Positions 1 to 6,642 are shown, counted from the stretch's first letter. The stretch is DNA of 10,058 nucleotides from an uncultured Erysipelotrichaceae bacterium (GCA_944325295.1 CALUZL010000142.1:1-10058); one strand, 5' to 3'. Numbers and translations: made by a program. The notes: a model not told the origin generated them from the letters alone.

Positions 1-374
1 AGAACTTTAAAGATGAGCGCCATACTTTTTATCCGGATCAAAGACTTTTGGATGTCGCAAAAAAAATGAAAGATGATAAGACATTTTTTAAACCACATGT
101 GACCGGCGACATGTTCGTCTATAAAAAAGAGCAGATCGCAAAGATCGTTGAAGAATTCCCGACTGCTTATTCAACGGAAATGGAAGCTGCGGCCATAGCA
201 AATGCCTGCACAATTTTAAAAGTGCCCTTTATCATTATCAGATCGATCTCAGATTTGACTATCAAAGAAGGAAGCGAAATCGATTATGATAAGTTTTTGC
301 CTGTAGCTTGCAAAAACAGTGCTCTGTATTGTCAAAAATTTATAAAAGAGGTGAATGATGAATATAATCGATAA
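1..374 (+). CDS. mtnN: MTA/SAH nucleosidase, 3' part (5' end outside window)
   Basis: This is the C-terminal half (about 123 residues) of 5'-methylthioadenosine/S-adenosylhomocysteine nucleosidase. The cytosolic enzyme cleaves adenine from MTA and SAH, feeding methionine salvage and the autoinducer-2 precursor route. The reading frame is open from position 3 with no start codon inside it that fits the family, so the gene begins upstream. Visible hallmarks are the substrate-binding TEMEAAAIA stretch (nt 174-200, like VEMEATAIA in the E. coli enzyme) and the RSISD motif, whose Asp (nt 252-254) matches the catalytic aspartate. The segment GDMFVYKKEQIAKI fits the preceding conserved region. Usual family length is about 230 residues. 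The stop lies inside the start of the dnaD-like gene, an overlap of about 17 bases, so the two are almost certainly cotranscribed. Family assignment is firm from motifs; pathway role is family knowledge. Confidence 0.93.
   Translation, partial: NFKDERHTFYPDQRLLDVAKKMKDDKTFFKPHVTGDMFVYKKEQIAKIVEEFPTAYSTEMEAAAIANACTILKVPFIIIRSISDLTIKEGSEIDYDKFLPVACKNSALYCQKFIKEVNDEYNR
348..353 (+). promoter_or_regulatory. Ribosome binding site deciding the dnaD start
   Basis: GAGGTG sits inside the 3' end of mtnN. Two adjacent ATG codons follow, at 355 and 358. From the GAGG core the gap is 3 bases to the first and 6 to the second, so the second ATG is the better start. The difference is one residue. Confidence 0.6.
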
Positions 375-861
375 ACCCTACATCGACAAAAAAGATTATC
401 TTTTATACAACCTCAAAGATTATGATCTGACCTATGCAGAAACTATTGCCTGTCTTTTGATCTTGCTTTATGAAGAAAACAATCTCAATCTCACTTATGA
501 GGATATTGCACTCAGATTAAAAATCGACGAGAGTGATGTCGATGGTATACTTCAAGGACTAGTTCAAAAGGAATATTTGTTATTGAACTATGATAACGGG
601 TCGATGAAGTTTGTGATTGATGGCCTTTTTGAAAAGAAAGAAGAAGTCAAAGATAATGACTACAATGACTTGCTCAGGTTGTGCGAGGAAGTTTTTAACC
701 GCGCTTTAAACGTCACTGAGATGACGATATTAAACGATCTCATGTGCGAGTATCCGAAAGAAAAGATAATATGGGCCCTGAGAGAAGCCGAAGTATATCA
801 AAAAGGGGAACCAAACATTTATTATGTGAAAGGAATCTTAGTAAAACATCGTGACGAATAA
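358..861 (+). CDS. dnaD: DnaD-type replication initiation / primosome protein
   Basis: A 167-residue protein with the two-part layout of DnaD. The N-terminal part (about residues 23-95) looks like a winged helix, with helix-turn-helix-like TYEDIALRLKIDESDVDGIL. A C-terminal DnaD domain follows (about 103-165), recognised by FNRALNVTEMTILNDL, YPKEKIIWALREA and the closing YYVKGIL. In Firmicutes, DnaD works with DnaB and DnaI in loading the replicative helicase at oriC and at restart sites. The protein is shorter than B. subtilis DnaD (about 230 residues): it stops right after the DnaD domain and lacks the long C-terminal tail involved in DNA binding in Bacillus. Placement directly before nth matches the Bacillus dnaD-nth order and supports the call. 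It overlaps mtnN upstream and nth downstream (11 bases). Sequence similarity is diffuse, so DnaD-family is firm but functional equivalence is inferred. Confidence 0.85.
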   Translation: MNIIDKPYIDKKDYLLYNLKDYDLTYAETIACLLILLYEENNLNLTYEDIALRLKIDESDVDGILQGLVQKEYLLLNYDNGSMKFVIDGLFEKKEEVKDNDYNDLLRLCEEVFNRALNVTEMTILNDLMCEYPKEKIIWALREAEVYQKGEPNIYYVKGILVKHRDE

Positions 862-1480
862 AGCTGAAAAAGTTTATGCCATATTGGACAGCACTTTCCC
901 AGACGCTCATTGCGAGCTTGTATTTCGAAATAATTTTGAACTGCTTTGTGCAGTGGCGTTGAGTGCACAGACGACCGATAAACGTGTGAATATGGTCACA
1001 CCAATACTTTTTTCTAAGTATCCGGATGTCAAATCGTTAAGTGAAGCTGATGTTGAAGATGTAGAAGCGATCATTAGTCCGGTTGGTCTTTATCACCATA
1101 AAGCTATCAATCTGATATCCATGAGTAAAGAGCTATGCCTTTACTTTAACGGAGTTGTTCCCGATAAAAAAAGTGATCTTGTAAAATTATCGGGAGTTGG
1201 AAATAAAACGGCAAATGTCGTTATGGCCGAAGCTTTTGGCATTCCTGCTTTTGCGGTTGATACCCATGTATCAAGAGTGAGTAAACGTTTGGGATTTACA
1301 AAGGATATCGATGATGTTTCAACAGTTGAAAGAAAACTGTGCCGCGCTTTTAAAAGAGACAGGTGGATAAGGTCTCATCACTTGTTCATCTTTTTTGGCA
1401 GATATATCTGCAAAGCTAAAAGTCCCGACTGCAATAATTGTCCTTTGCAAGCTTATTGTCGTATGAAAAAACGGCCTTAG
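851..1480 (+). CDS. nth: Endonuclease III (DNA glycosylase/AP lyase)
   Basis: A 209-residue base-excision repair enzyme that removes oxidised pyrimidines and nicks the resulting abasic site. Features seen: LSAQTTD near residue 37; the helix-hairpin-helix motif LSGVGNKTANVV (113-124) containing the catalytic Lys119; VDTHVSRVSKRLG with catalytic Asp137; and a [4Fe-4S] ligand set C-x6-C-x2-C-x5-C at Cys187, 194, 197 and 203. Length and cysteine spacing match E. coli Nth. The start is GTG at 851: an in-frame stop sits at 842-844 and the next ATG is at residue 48, inside the fold. The only purine-rich stretch upstream (AAAGGAA near 829-835) is too far away, so translation is probably coupled to termination of the overlapping dnaD gene. 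Its last codons form one arm of the terminator of the convergent gene. Confidence 0.96.
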   Translation: MTNKAEKVYAILDSTFPDAHCELVFRNNFELLCAVALSAQTTDKRVNMVTPILFSKYPDVKSLSEADVEDVEAIISPVGLYHHKAINLISMSKELCLYFNGVVPDKKSDLVKLSGVGNKTANVVMAEAFGIPAFAVDTHVSRVSKRLGFTKDIDDVSTVERKLCRAFKRDRWIRSHHLFIFFGRYICKAKSPDCNNCPLQAYCRMKKRP

Positions 1481-1486
1481 CCGTTT
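1466..1486 (-). terminator. Intrinsic terminator of the CofE-family gene, nested in the end of nth
   Basis: The inverted repeat AAACGGC (1469-1475) / GCCGTTT (1480-1486) has a 4-base loop (1476-1479). Read on the minus strand it is followed by a run of six T (complement of A1466-1471), giving a 7-bp GC-rich stem plus U-tract. The TAA stop of the minus-strand gene (1479-1477) lies in the loop. Read on the plus strand the downstream bases are CTGATAAT, so termination of nth transcripts there should be weak. Confidence 0.75.
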
Positions 1487-2178
1487 CTGATAATACCGAT
1501 AGGTGTCGATTCCCGATTCTGTCCGAGGGGATTATCTTTTAAGATCTTAACGATTAGATTGTTGTCGATTGATTTGTCACTGCTTCCCAATATGTTGCCA
1601 CCCAGATCGTTTATGTCGACGATAAAGGTCGGATGGCCTGTCTTTTCAGCTATCTTTTTGGCAACACCATCGGGATCCTTTGGTCCCAAAACAACATATT
1701 GATTGTAAGGAGGTATGGTATTAGGTGTCGGTCCGTCGATCGCGGCTGCTTTCCTGCCGGCAACGATATAAAACCATCCTTTTTTGTGCAGCAATTTCCC
1801 AATTGCTCCACAACCGGCAGCTATAAGGATCCGCAAAGTACCGCATTCTTTTAGGGCATAGTGCATCGTTTCCGGCATGCCAAGACCGATACCATGAGGG
1901 GTTTTAGTGACAAAACGGCTCAAAAAGGTCGCTAACTTTGAGGGTTTTATATCTTTAAGCGGTATCGCGCGGTCTTTTTGTGTACAGGCAACGCTTTTTT
2001 CGGAAACGAATAACCAATCACCATCTTGCAGTTTATCATGAGTATATTGATAGACGACATCGGCGATATCATCGCCGAATTTTATGACATGTGTCTTTAC
2101 AGGTATACGGGCATACCTCACACCGTCAACTGTGATATAAAGGTCTTTGATCTCATCGGGATATAATTCTTTTTCCAT
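1477..2178 (-). CDS. CofE-like protein (coenzyme F420-0:L-glutamate ligase family)
   Basis: A 233-residue single-domain protein of the F420_ligase (CofE/FbiB N-terminal) family. True CofE adds gamma-linked glutamates to F420-0 using GTP and divalent metal. Alignable parts are the N-terminal PVKTHVIKFGDDIADVV region leading to LQDGDWLFVSEKSVA (46-64), AAAIDGPTPNTIPP (144-157, Asp148 at the position of a metal-binding Asp), DPDG (168-171), and FIVDINDLGGNILGSS (185-200, Asp188 at the second metal position). A conserved-looking tail follows, NPLGQNRESTPIGI (216-229). Where archaeal CofE has an Arg-rich GRCFRRG segment, this protein has LGGNILGSS, so the substrate may differ. Such homologues occur in Firmicutes that are not known to make F420, and their role is unknown. 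No F420 genes are nearby. The gene stands alone, converges on nth, and has no ribosome site before its ATG. Family confident; activity unproven. Confidence 0.85.
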   Translation of the reverse strand: MEKELYPDEIKDLYITVDGVRYARIPVKTHVIKFGDDIADVVYQYTHDKLQDGDWLFVSEKSVACTQKDRAIPLKDIKPSKLATFLSRFVTKTPHGIGLGMPETMHYALKECGTLRILIAAGCGAIGKLLHKKGWFYIVAGRKAAAIDGPTPNTIPPYNQYVVLGPKDPDGVAKKIAEKTGHPTFIVDINDLGGNILGSSDKSIDNNLIVKILKDNPLGQNRESTPIGIIRNG

Positions 2179-2185
2179 AAGTGCT

Positions 2186-2215
2186 ATTTTAGCATCATAT
2201 TTGTTATAATGTGAA
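2186..2215 (-). promoter_or_regulatory. Promoter of the CofE-like gene (extended -10, overlapping the divergent promoter)
   Basis: On the minus strand, TTCACA (complement of 2215-2210) is followed after 18 bases by TGC-TAAAAT (complement of 2194-2186), a -35 one base off consensus and an extended -10. The expected start of transcription is at 2179 or 2178, at the ATG itself, leaving no room for a leader or ribosome site. The -10 lies within the small inverted repeat TGCTA-TTT-TAGCA (2182-2194). Confidence 0.6.
2202..2210 (+). promoter_or_regulatory. Extended -10 promoter of the helical-repeat protein gene, predicted leaderless
   Basis: TGT-TATAAT is a perfect extended -10 hexamer. Counting its last base as -7 puts +1 at A2217, the first base of the ATG. 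The spacing-appropriate -35 region (2182-2187, TGCTAT) is poor, as is usual with extended -10 promoters. No Shine-Dalgarno sequence lies between the box and the ATG. Confidence 0.65.
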
Positions 2216-2216
2216 C

Positions 2217-2945
2217 ATGAATTTCAATTATTATGATGAAAGGTATGCTGAAATAATTGCTCTTTTCGCTAATGGTGATGACAAAAAGGGTCTCTTAATG
2301 ATCGAAGAAGAATTAGCTATGCCCTATCTGCCAAAAGATTTTGAAGATAAGATCATCGCCCTGAAAAAGAAGTATCAAAAAAAGGGAGATGACAAAAAGG
2401 GTTTAGATGCTGAAACAATTGAACATTATCTTTTAAACGGCAACGAAGCCGAGCAGTTATTAGCTGTTTATAATCTTTTGAAACTGAATCTTCGCAATTA
2501 TGATGAACTGATAAGGAAATATCTTAAAGGATCAAAGTCAGCCGCTTCACAAGCGCTTTTGATTTCGGGGATGATCGAGCAGGGTCTAAACAGTGAATAT
2601 CAAGTTTTAAAAGACGGAATGGCGTTTTCTTTTATACCTCTATATTGTGAAAATGTAGAGATGATGGACGGGTACTTGCAGGGTATAGCCTATCTTGAAG
2701 AAGTTTTTTTGAAAGATCCGGCTCTTTTGAATATGGCGAAGAAATTGATGGCTAAAGTGGCTTTCTCCTTTTTGCCTTTAAGTCTTGACGAAAGTGAAGG
2801 TATCCTTTATGCCAAAAGCATTGCCTTGTACATCTATGAATTATTTGCCGATGAGAAGTCTTTTGATGAATGCAAAGCTGTTTTACTAGACGATAGTACT
2901 AAACTTGTTCCAAAAGAAGAATTGGAGAGAATAATTGAATCATAA
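2217..2945 (+). CDS. Helical-repeat-like protein of unknown function, probable DUF3196 family
   Basis: A 242-residue soluble, probably all-helical protein with no signal peptide or clear membrane segment. The residue pattern (ALLMIEEEL, EQLLAVYNLLKL, QALLISGMIEQG, YLEEVFLKDPALLNMAKKLM) resembles TPR-like helical hairpins. I think it belongs to DUF3196, a TPR-like family known from Mollicutes and Erysipelotrichia, but this is recalled resemblance. A short motif GDDKKGL occurs twice near the N-terminus (residues 21-27 and 58-64). The start is taken as ATG 2217 because the -10 box ends at 2210. A GTG at 2211, two codons earlier, is in frame but would lie upstream of the predicted transcript start. 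It is followed after 56 bases by tig, with no terminator between, so some cotranscription is likely. Bacillus also has a TPR protein (YsoA) upstream of tig, which hints at a link to folding or translation; that link is speculative. Confidence 0.7.
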   Translation: MNFNYYDERYAEIIALFANGDDKKGLLMIEEELAMPYLPKDFEDKIIALKKKYQKKGDDKKGLDAETIEHYLLNGNEAEQLLAVYNLLKLNLRNYDELIRKYLKGSKSAASQALLISGMIEQGLNSEYQVLKDGMAFSFIPLYCENVEMMDGYLQGIAYLEEVFLKDPALLNMAKKLMAKVAFSFLPLSLDESEGILYAKSIALYIYELFADEKSFDECKAVLLDDSTKLVPKEELERIIES

Positions 2946-2968
2946 AAATAGCAATCTATATTTTATTC

Positions 2969-2977
2969 TGCTATAAT
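2969..2977 (+). promoter_or_regulatory. tig promoter (extended -10)
   Basis: TGC-TATAAT is a perfect extended -10. The -35 at 17-base spacing (2949-2954, TAGCAA) is weak. Predicted +1 is near 2984, giving a leader of about 18 bases that holds the AGGAGGA ribosome site (2991-2997). ATAGCA (2948-2953) and TGCTAT (2969-2974) form an inverted repeat across the promoter, possibly by chance. Confidence 0.65.
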
Positions 2978-3001
2978 ATTTAGGCGAAATAGGAGGAATA
3001 C

Positions 3002-4264
3002 ATGGCAGAAGTAAAAAAAATTGCCGATGGCAAAATTGAATTGACCACAGTTTTAGATGGTGATAAATGGCAAGAAGCACAAAAGAAGGCTTTCAATAAA
3101 TTAGCAAAAAACGTTGAAATAAAAGGTTTCCGTAAAGGGCAAGCTCCAAAACATATGGTTGAAAACAGACTGGGACAGGGCACGATCTTGGCTCAGGCTG
3201 CCGAGGATAAAGCCAATGAAATATTCAGAGAAGCCCTTGACCAAACCGGTATCGAGCTCATTGATAGAGCCGATCTCGATATAAAAGAGATCGACGATAA
3301 ACATGTCGTATACATCTTCAATTGTCCGGTTAAACCGGATGTAGAACTGGGTGAATACAAAAACCTTGGTTACGCTCCAAAAGAAGCGACAGTCGAAGAT
3401 GATGAAGTCGCAAAACAGATCGATATGATCCTTGAAAATAAGGCCGATCTTGAAATCAAAGAAGATGGCGTCGTAGAAAGCGGCGATACGGCTGTGATCG
3501 ATTACGACGGCTTTAAAGACGGTGTCGCCTTTGCAGGTGGCCATGGCGAAAATTATGAGCTTGTCATCGGGTCGAATTCTTTTATTCCCGGCTTTGAAGA
3601 TGCGCTTATCGGTATGAAGTCTGAAGAGACTAAAGAGATCAATTTGACATTCCCGAAAGATTACCACGCTGAGGAACTCAAAGGTCAGGATGTCGTCTTC
3701 AAAGTTACTGTTCACGAGATCAAAAGAAAAGTCCTGCCTGAACTAAATGATGAGTTAGTCAAGGAACTTGATATCAAAGACGTAAGTACACCTGATGAAT
3801 TGAAAAAATATATCCATGATACGCTGTTTGACAGCAAAAAGCGTCAAAATGAAAACGAAGCTTTGAACGCGATTCTCGATAAAGTTTGCGATGGGGCCAA
3901 AGTCGATATCCCTCAGGTAATGATCGAAGACGAGATCGACCAGATGCTCGATGAGCTTGATCGCGATTTTCAAAATCAGGGATTTAGTTTAGATCAATAC
4001 ATGAAAATTACGTCGTCGACAAAAGACAAATTGCGCGAGAATATGAAGGTCGATGCTGAAAAGAGAGTTAAACTGCGTTTAGTTTTAGAAGAAATAGCTA
4101 AACTTGAAAACATCGAAGTCAGCGATGAAGACGTCAAATGCGAGATCGAAGATCTTGCGAATAAATACGGTCTAAAATCTGAAGATATGGAAAAGATGGT
4201 AAATAAGGACGCCATCAAAAAAGATCTCAGAATGCAAAAAGCTTTAGATGTCCTCAAAGCTTAA
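3002..4264 (+). CDS. tig: Trigger factor (ribosome-associated chaperone and prolyl isomerase)
   Basis: A 420-residue chaperone that docks at the ribosomal exit tunnel and shields nascent chains. All three domains are present. The N-terminal ribosome-binding domain (about 1-145) carries the signature GFRKGQAP (42-49). The FKBP-type peptidyl-prolyl isomerase domain (161-240) starts at GDTAVIDYDGF and includes the conserved FIPGFEDALIGM stretch. The C-terminal helical substrate-cradle domain runs to the end. Length matches the family (about 425-432). ATG 3002 follows AGGAGGA with a 4-base gap. An extended -10 promoter lies just upstream and a strong hairpin terminator just downstream, so tig can be a single-gene unit with readthrough into lon. 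In Bacillus clpX follows tig; here lon follows directly. High-confidence call from motifs and architecture. Confidence 0.97.
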   Translation: MAEVKKIADGKIELTTVLDGDKWQEAQKKAFNKLAKNVEIKGFRKGQAPKHMVENRLGQGTILAQAAEDKANEIFREALDQTGIELIDRADLDIKEIDDKHVVYIFNCPVKPDVELGEYKNLGYAPKEATVEDDEVAKQIDMILENKADLEIKEDGVVESGDTAVIDYDGFKDGVAFAGGHGENYELVIGSNSFIPGFEDALIGMKSEETKEINLTFPKDYHAEELKGQDVVFKVTVHEIKRKVLPELNDELVKELDIKDVSTPDELKKYIHDTLFDSKKRQNENEALNAILDKVCDGAKVDIPQVMIEDEIDQMLDELDRDFQNQGFSLDQYMKITSSTKDKLRENMKVDAEKRVKLRLVLEEIAKLENIEVSDEDVKCEIEDLANKYGLKSEDMEKMVNKDAIKKDLRMQKALDVLKA

Positions 4265-4272
4265 CCTGAAAC

Positions 4273-4297
4273 AAAAGACGCTTGAGCGTCTTTTCTT
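4273..4297 (+). terminator. Intrinsic terminator between tig and lon
   Basis: AAAAGACGC (4273-4281) pairs perfectly with GCGTCTTTT (4286-4294) around a TTGA loop, followed by CTT. The 9-bp stem and T-rich tail end 8 bases after the tig stop codon begins the spacer. The tail also reaches to the lon ribosome site, leaving no space for a promoter after it. Confidence 0.8.
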
Positions 4298-4308
4298 AAA
4301 AGGAGGTG
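4298..4308 (+). promoter_or_regulatory. Strong ribosome binding site deciding the lon start
   Basis: AAAAGGAGGTG is near-perfectly complementary to the 16S rRNA 3' end. AGGAGG (4301-4306) is 8 bases before ATG 4315, the preferred start. The GTG at 4306-4308 is in frame but is part of the ribosome site itself. Confidence 0.8.
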
Positions 4309-4314
4309 AATCAA

Positions 4315-6642
4315 ATGAGTGAAACATATATCATCCCACTGCTTTGTACAAGAGGTGTTATCGTATTTCCAAACCAACGAACCACTATCGATATCGGACG
4401 CAAGGAAAGCGTAGCCGCTATAAATAAAGCGATCACAAAAGGGACATACATCTTTGCGGTGTCACAAAAAAAGATCGATGTCGACCATCCGAATGCACAA
4501 GAGATATTTGATGTCGGAACTATTTGCCGAGTTGCAAAGATACCCGGTCAAAGTAAAGTCGACAGTCTTTTCACAACCACACTTGAAGGTGTCTATCGTG
4601 CGCGCGTTATTAAACAAATGGTCATCGATGGAATCAACAGTGTTGAGGTCGAAGTCGTTCACGATTACTATCAAGACGAAAGCGTTGTAAAGGACTTATT
4701 GCTCAGGGTATTGACTTCTCTTGACAAGATCAAGACCAGAGCTAAGATTCAAGTAAATATGGGATTTTTTAGCAATCTCAATACCGGAGCCGGTGCCGCT
4801 GAACTTACGGATTATTTTGCACAAGCCTATATCTCTGATTATGAGGAAAGGCAAAAATTTCTTGAAGAAGCCGATGTTACAGAAAGATTGATACTGACTT
4901 TGGAGCATATAAAAAGACAGATATCACTCGATCAGCTCGATGCCGATATTGAAGCTAAGGTTCGCGAAAGCATGGATGAGTCACAAAGAGATTATTATCT
5001 CAGAGAAAAATTAAAGGTGATCAAAGATCAATTGAGCTCTTCCGGCGGGATGAATACGGATGAGGATGAATTGCGTGAAACGGTAATGAATAATCCGTAT
5101 CCGGAACATGTAAAAGAAAAAGCTCTCGACGAGATCGATAAGATGGAGCTTTTGCCGCCGGCCGGTGGTGAATACGGTGTCGTTAGAACGTATTTAGATT
5201 GGTTACTCAAAGTGCCATGGTGGCAAAAAAGTGAAGATAACGAAGATATCAACCTGGCCCGTAAAATACTAAACGAAGATCACTACGGTCTCGAAAAGGT
5301 AAAAGAGAGGATCTTGGAGTATCTAGCTGTAAAACAGATGACTTCATCCCTTAAAAGCCCGATCCTTTGCCTGGTCGGTCCTCCGGGTGTCGGTAAGACC
5401 TCACTTGCCAAATCCGTTGCTCGAGCTCTGAATCGTAAATTCGTTAAAGTATCGCTTGGCGGCGTACGTGATGAAGCAGAGATAAGGGGCCACAGACGGA
5501 CCTATCTCGGTGCTCTTCCGGGAAGAATAATCCAGGGCATGAAGAAAGCAGAGACTACAAATCCGGTCTTCTTGATCGATGAGATCGATAAGATGGCTTC
5601 CGATTATAAAGGTGATCCTTCCAGCGCTATGCTCGAAGTGCTCGATCCTGAGCAGAACAGTGCTTTTTCTGATCACTATCTAGAAGAGCCCTACGATCTG
5701 TCAGACGTCCTTTTCATAGCGACTGCAAACTATATTGAAAATATACCGACAGCTTTAACAGATCGTTTGGAGATCATTGAGCTTTCGTCATACACTGAGT
5801 ATGAAAAGCTGAACATCGCCAAGGAACATCTTGTCGATAAGCAGTTGACCGCAAATGGTCTGAATCACAATCAGTTTATTTTGGATGATGAATACATACT
5901 TTACTTGATTCGTCATTATACAAGAGAAGCCGGAGTCAGACAGTTAGAAAGAGTAATCGGTTCACTTTGCCGCAAGGTAGTTTTGGAGATACTCTCAAAC
6001 GAAAAGAAAAAAGTCAGAATTACAAAAAAGCTTATAAACACGTGGTTGGGTCCGGAGATCTTTGAATACGGTGTAAAAGAGCGAAAGGACCAAGTAGGTG
6101 TCGTTACCGGTTTGGCATATACTTCCTTCGGTGGCGATGTCTTGCAAGTCGAGGTCAACTATTTTGAAGGAGATGGCAAATTCATTGTTACCGGCCAGCT
6201 CGGTGATGTGATGAAAGAGTCGACAAGGATAGCCCTTGACTATATAAAGGCTAATGCGCAAAAATATCACATCGATCCCAAGTTTTTCGACGAGCATGAT
6301 ATCCATGTGCACGTACCCGAAGGTGCTGTACCAAAAGATGGACCAAGCGCAGGTGTTACCCTTACTACGGCAATCGTTTCAGCGATCACAAAACTACCGG
6401 TACATGCCGATCTGGCAATGACCGGTGAAGTGACTTTAAGAGGAAATGTCTTACCGATCGGTGGGTTAAAAGAAAAATCACTCGCGGCCCACAGAAGTGG
6501 CATCAAGACCATTATCATCCCTAAACAAAACGTTAAAGACTTAAGAGATATTCCACAAACCGTAAGAGATGAGATAAACTTTGTTCCGGTAGAAAATGTC
6601 GAGCAAGTCTTGAGAAGAGCACTCGTACGTCATCATGCTTAA
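4315..6642 (+). CDS. lon: ATP-dependent protease Lon (LonA type)
   Basis: A 775-residue soluble AAA+ serine protease that unfolds and degrades misfolded and regulatory proteins as a hexamer. Domain order is complete: N-terminal substrate-recognition LON domain (about 1-200), a helical linker, AAA+ module with Walker A GPPGVGKT (355-362), Walker B FLIDEID (Asp422, Glu423) and sensor-like FIATANY, then the protease domain with catalytic Ser678 in PKDGPSAG and Lys721 in GGLKEKSLAAHR. The Ser-Lys spacing of 43 equals that of E. coli Lon (679/722). There is no membrane insertion in the AAA+ domain, so it is LonA, not LonB. It lies 50 bases after tig beyond a terminator, and no promoter is visible in between. 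No CIRCE-type repeat (HrcA operator) is seen. It overlaps engB by 8 bases, the lonA-ysxC arrangement of Bacillus. Confidence 0.98.
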   Translation: MSETYIIPLLCTRGVIVFPNQRTTIDIGRKESVAAINKAITKGTYIFAVSQKKIDVDHPNAQEIFDVGTICRVAKIPGQSKVDSLFTTTLEGVYRARVIKQMVIDGINSVEVEVVHDYYQDESVVKDLLLRVLTSLDKIKTRAKIQVNMGFFSNLNTGAGAAELTDYFAQAYISDYEERQKFLEEADVTERLILTLEHIKRQISLDQLDADIEAKVRESMDESQRDYYLREKLKVIKDQLSSSGGMNTDEDELRETVMNNPYPEHVKEKALDEIDKMELLPPAGGEYGVVRTYLDWLLKVPWWQKSEDNEDINLARKILNEDHYGLEKVKERILEYLAVKQMTSSLKSPILCLVGPPGVGKTSLAKSVARALNRKFVKVSLGGVRDEAEIRGHRRTYLGALPGRIIQGMKKAETTNPVFLIDEIDKMASDYKGDPSSAMLEVLDPEQNSAFSDHYLEEPYDLSDVLFIATANYIENIPTALTDRLEIIELSSYTEYEKLNIAKEHLVDKQLTANGLNHNQFILDDEYILYLIRHYTREAGVRQLERVIGSLCRKVVLEILSNEKKKVRITKKLINTWLGPEIFEYGVKERKDQVGVVTGLAYTSFGGDVLQVEVNYFEGDGKFIVTGQLGDVMKESTRIALDYIKANAQKYHIDPKFFDEHDIHVHVPEGAVPKDGPSAGVTLTTAIVSAITKLPVHADLAMTGEVTLRGNVLPIGGLKEKSLAAHRSGIKTIIIPKQNVKDLRDIPQTVRDEINFVPVENVEQVLRRALVRHHA

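Noticed and set aside
48..374. Full-length small gene starting at TTG 48
   Set aside because: The frame is open to the left edge and the upstream residues continue the nucleosidase, so this is an internal Leu codon of a truncated gene.
1633..1854. Plus-strand open frame inside the CofE-like gene
   Set aside because: The opposite strand shows conserved family motifs across exactly this stretch; the plus frame has low-complexity, unrecognisable content.
2948..2974. Inverted repeat ATAGCA / TGCTAT around the tig promoter as an operator
   Set aside because: The TGCTAT arm is simply part of the extended -10, and a 6-base match with a 15-base spacer is easily due to chance.
3101..3715. Long open frame antisense to tig (about 204 codons)
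   Set aside because: It lies opposite a certain gene in a consistent codon phase, has no ribosome site, no recognisable domain and an erratic Phe/Ile/Asp-rich composition expected of the reverse of Lys/Glu/Asp-rich coding sequence.
4265..4314. CIRCE or other heat-shock operator before lon
   Set aside because: No TTAGCACTC-type inverted repeat is present; the only structure is the tig terminator.
5995..6518. Overlapping minus-strand open frames within lon
   Set aside because: They are reverse-strand shadows of the conserved protease domain, with no motifs, promoters or ribosome sites.
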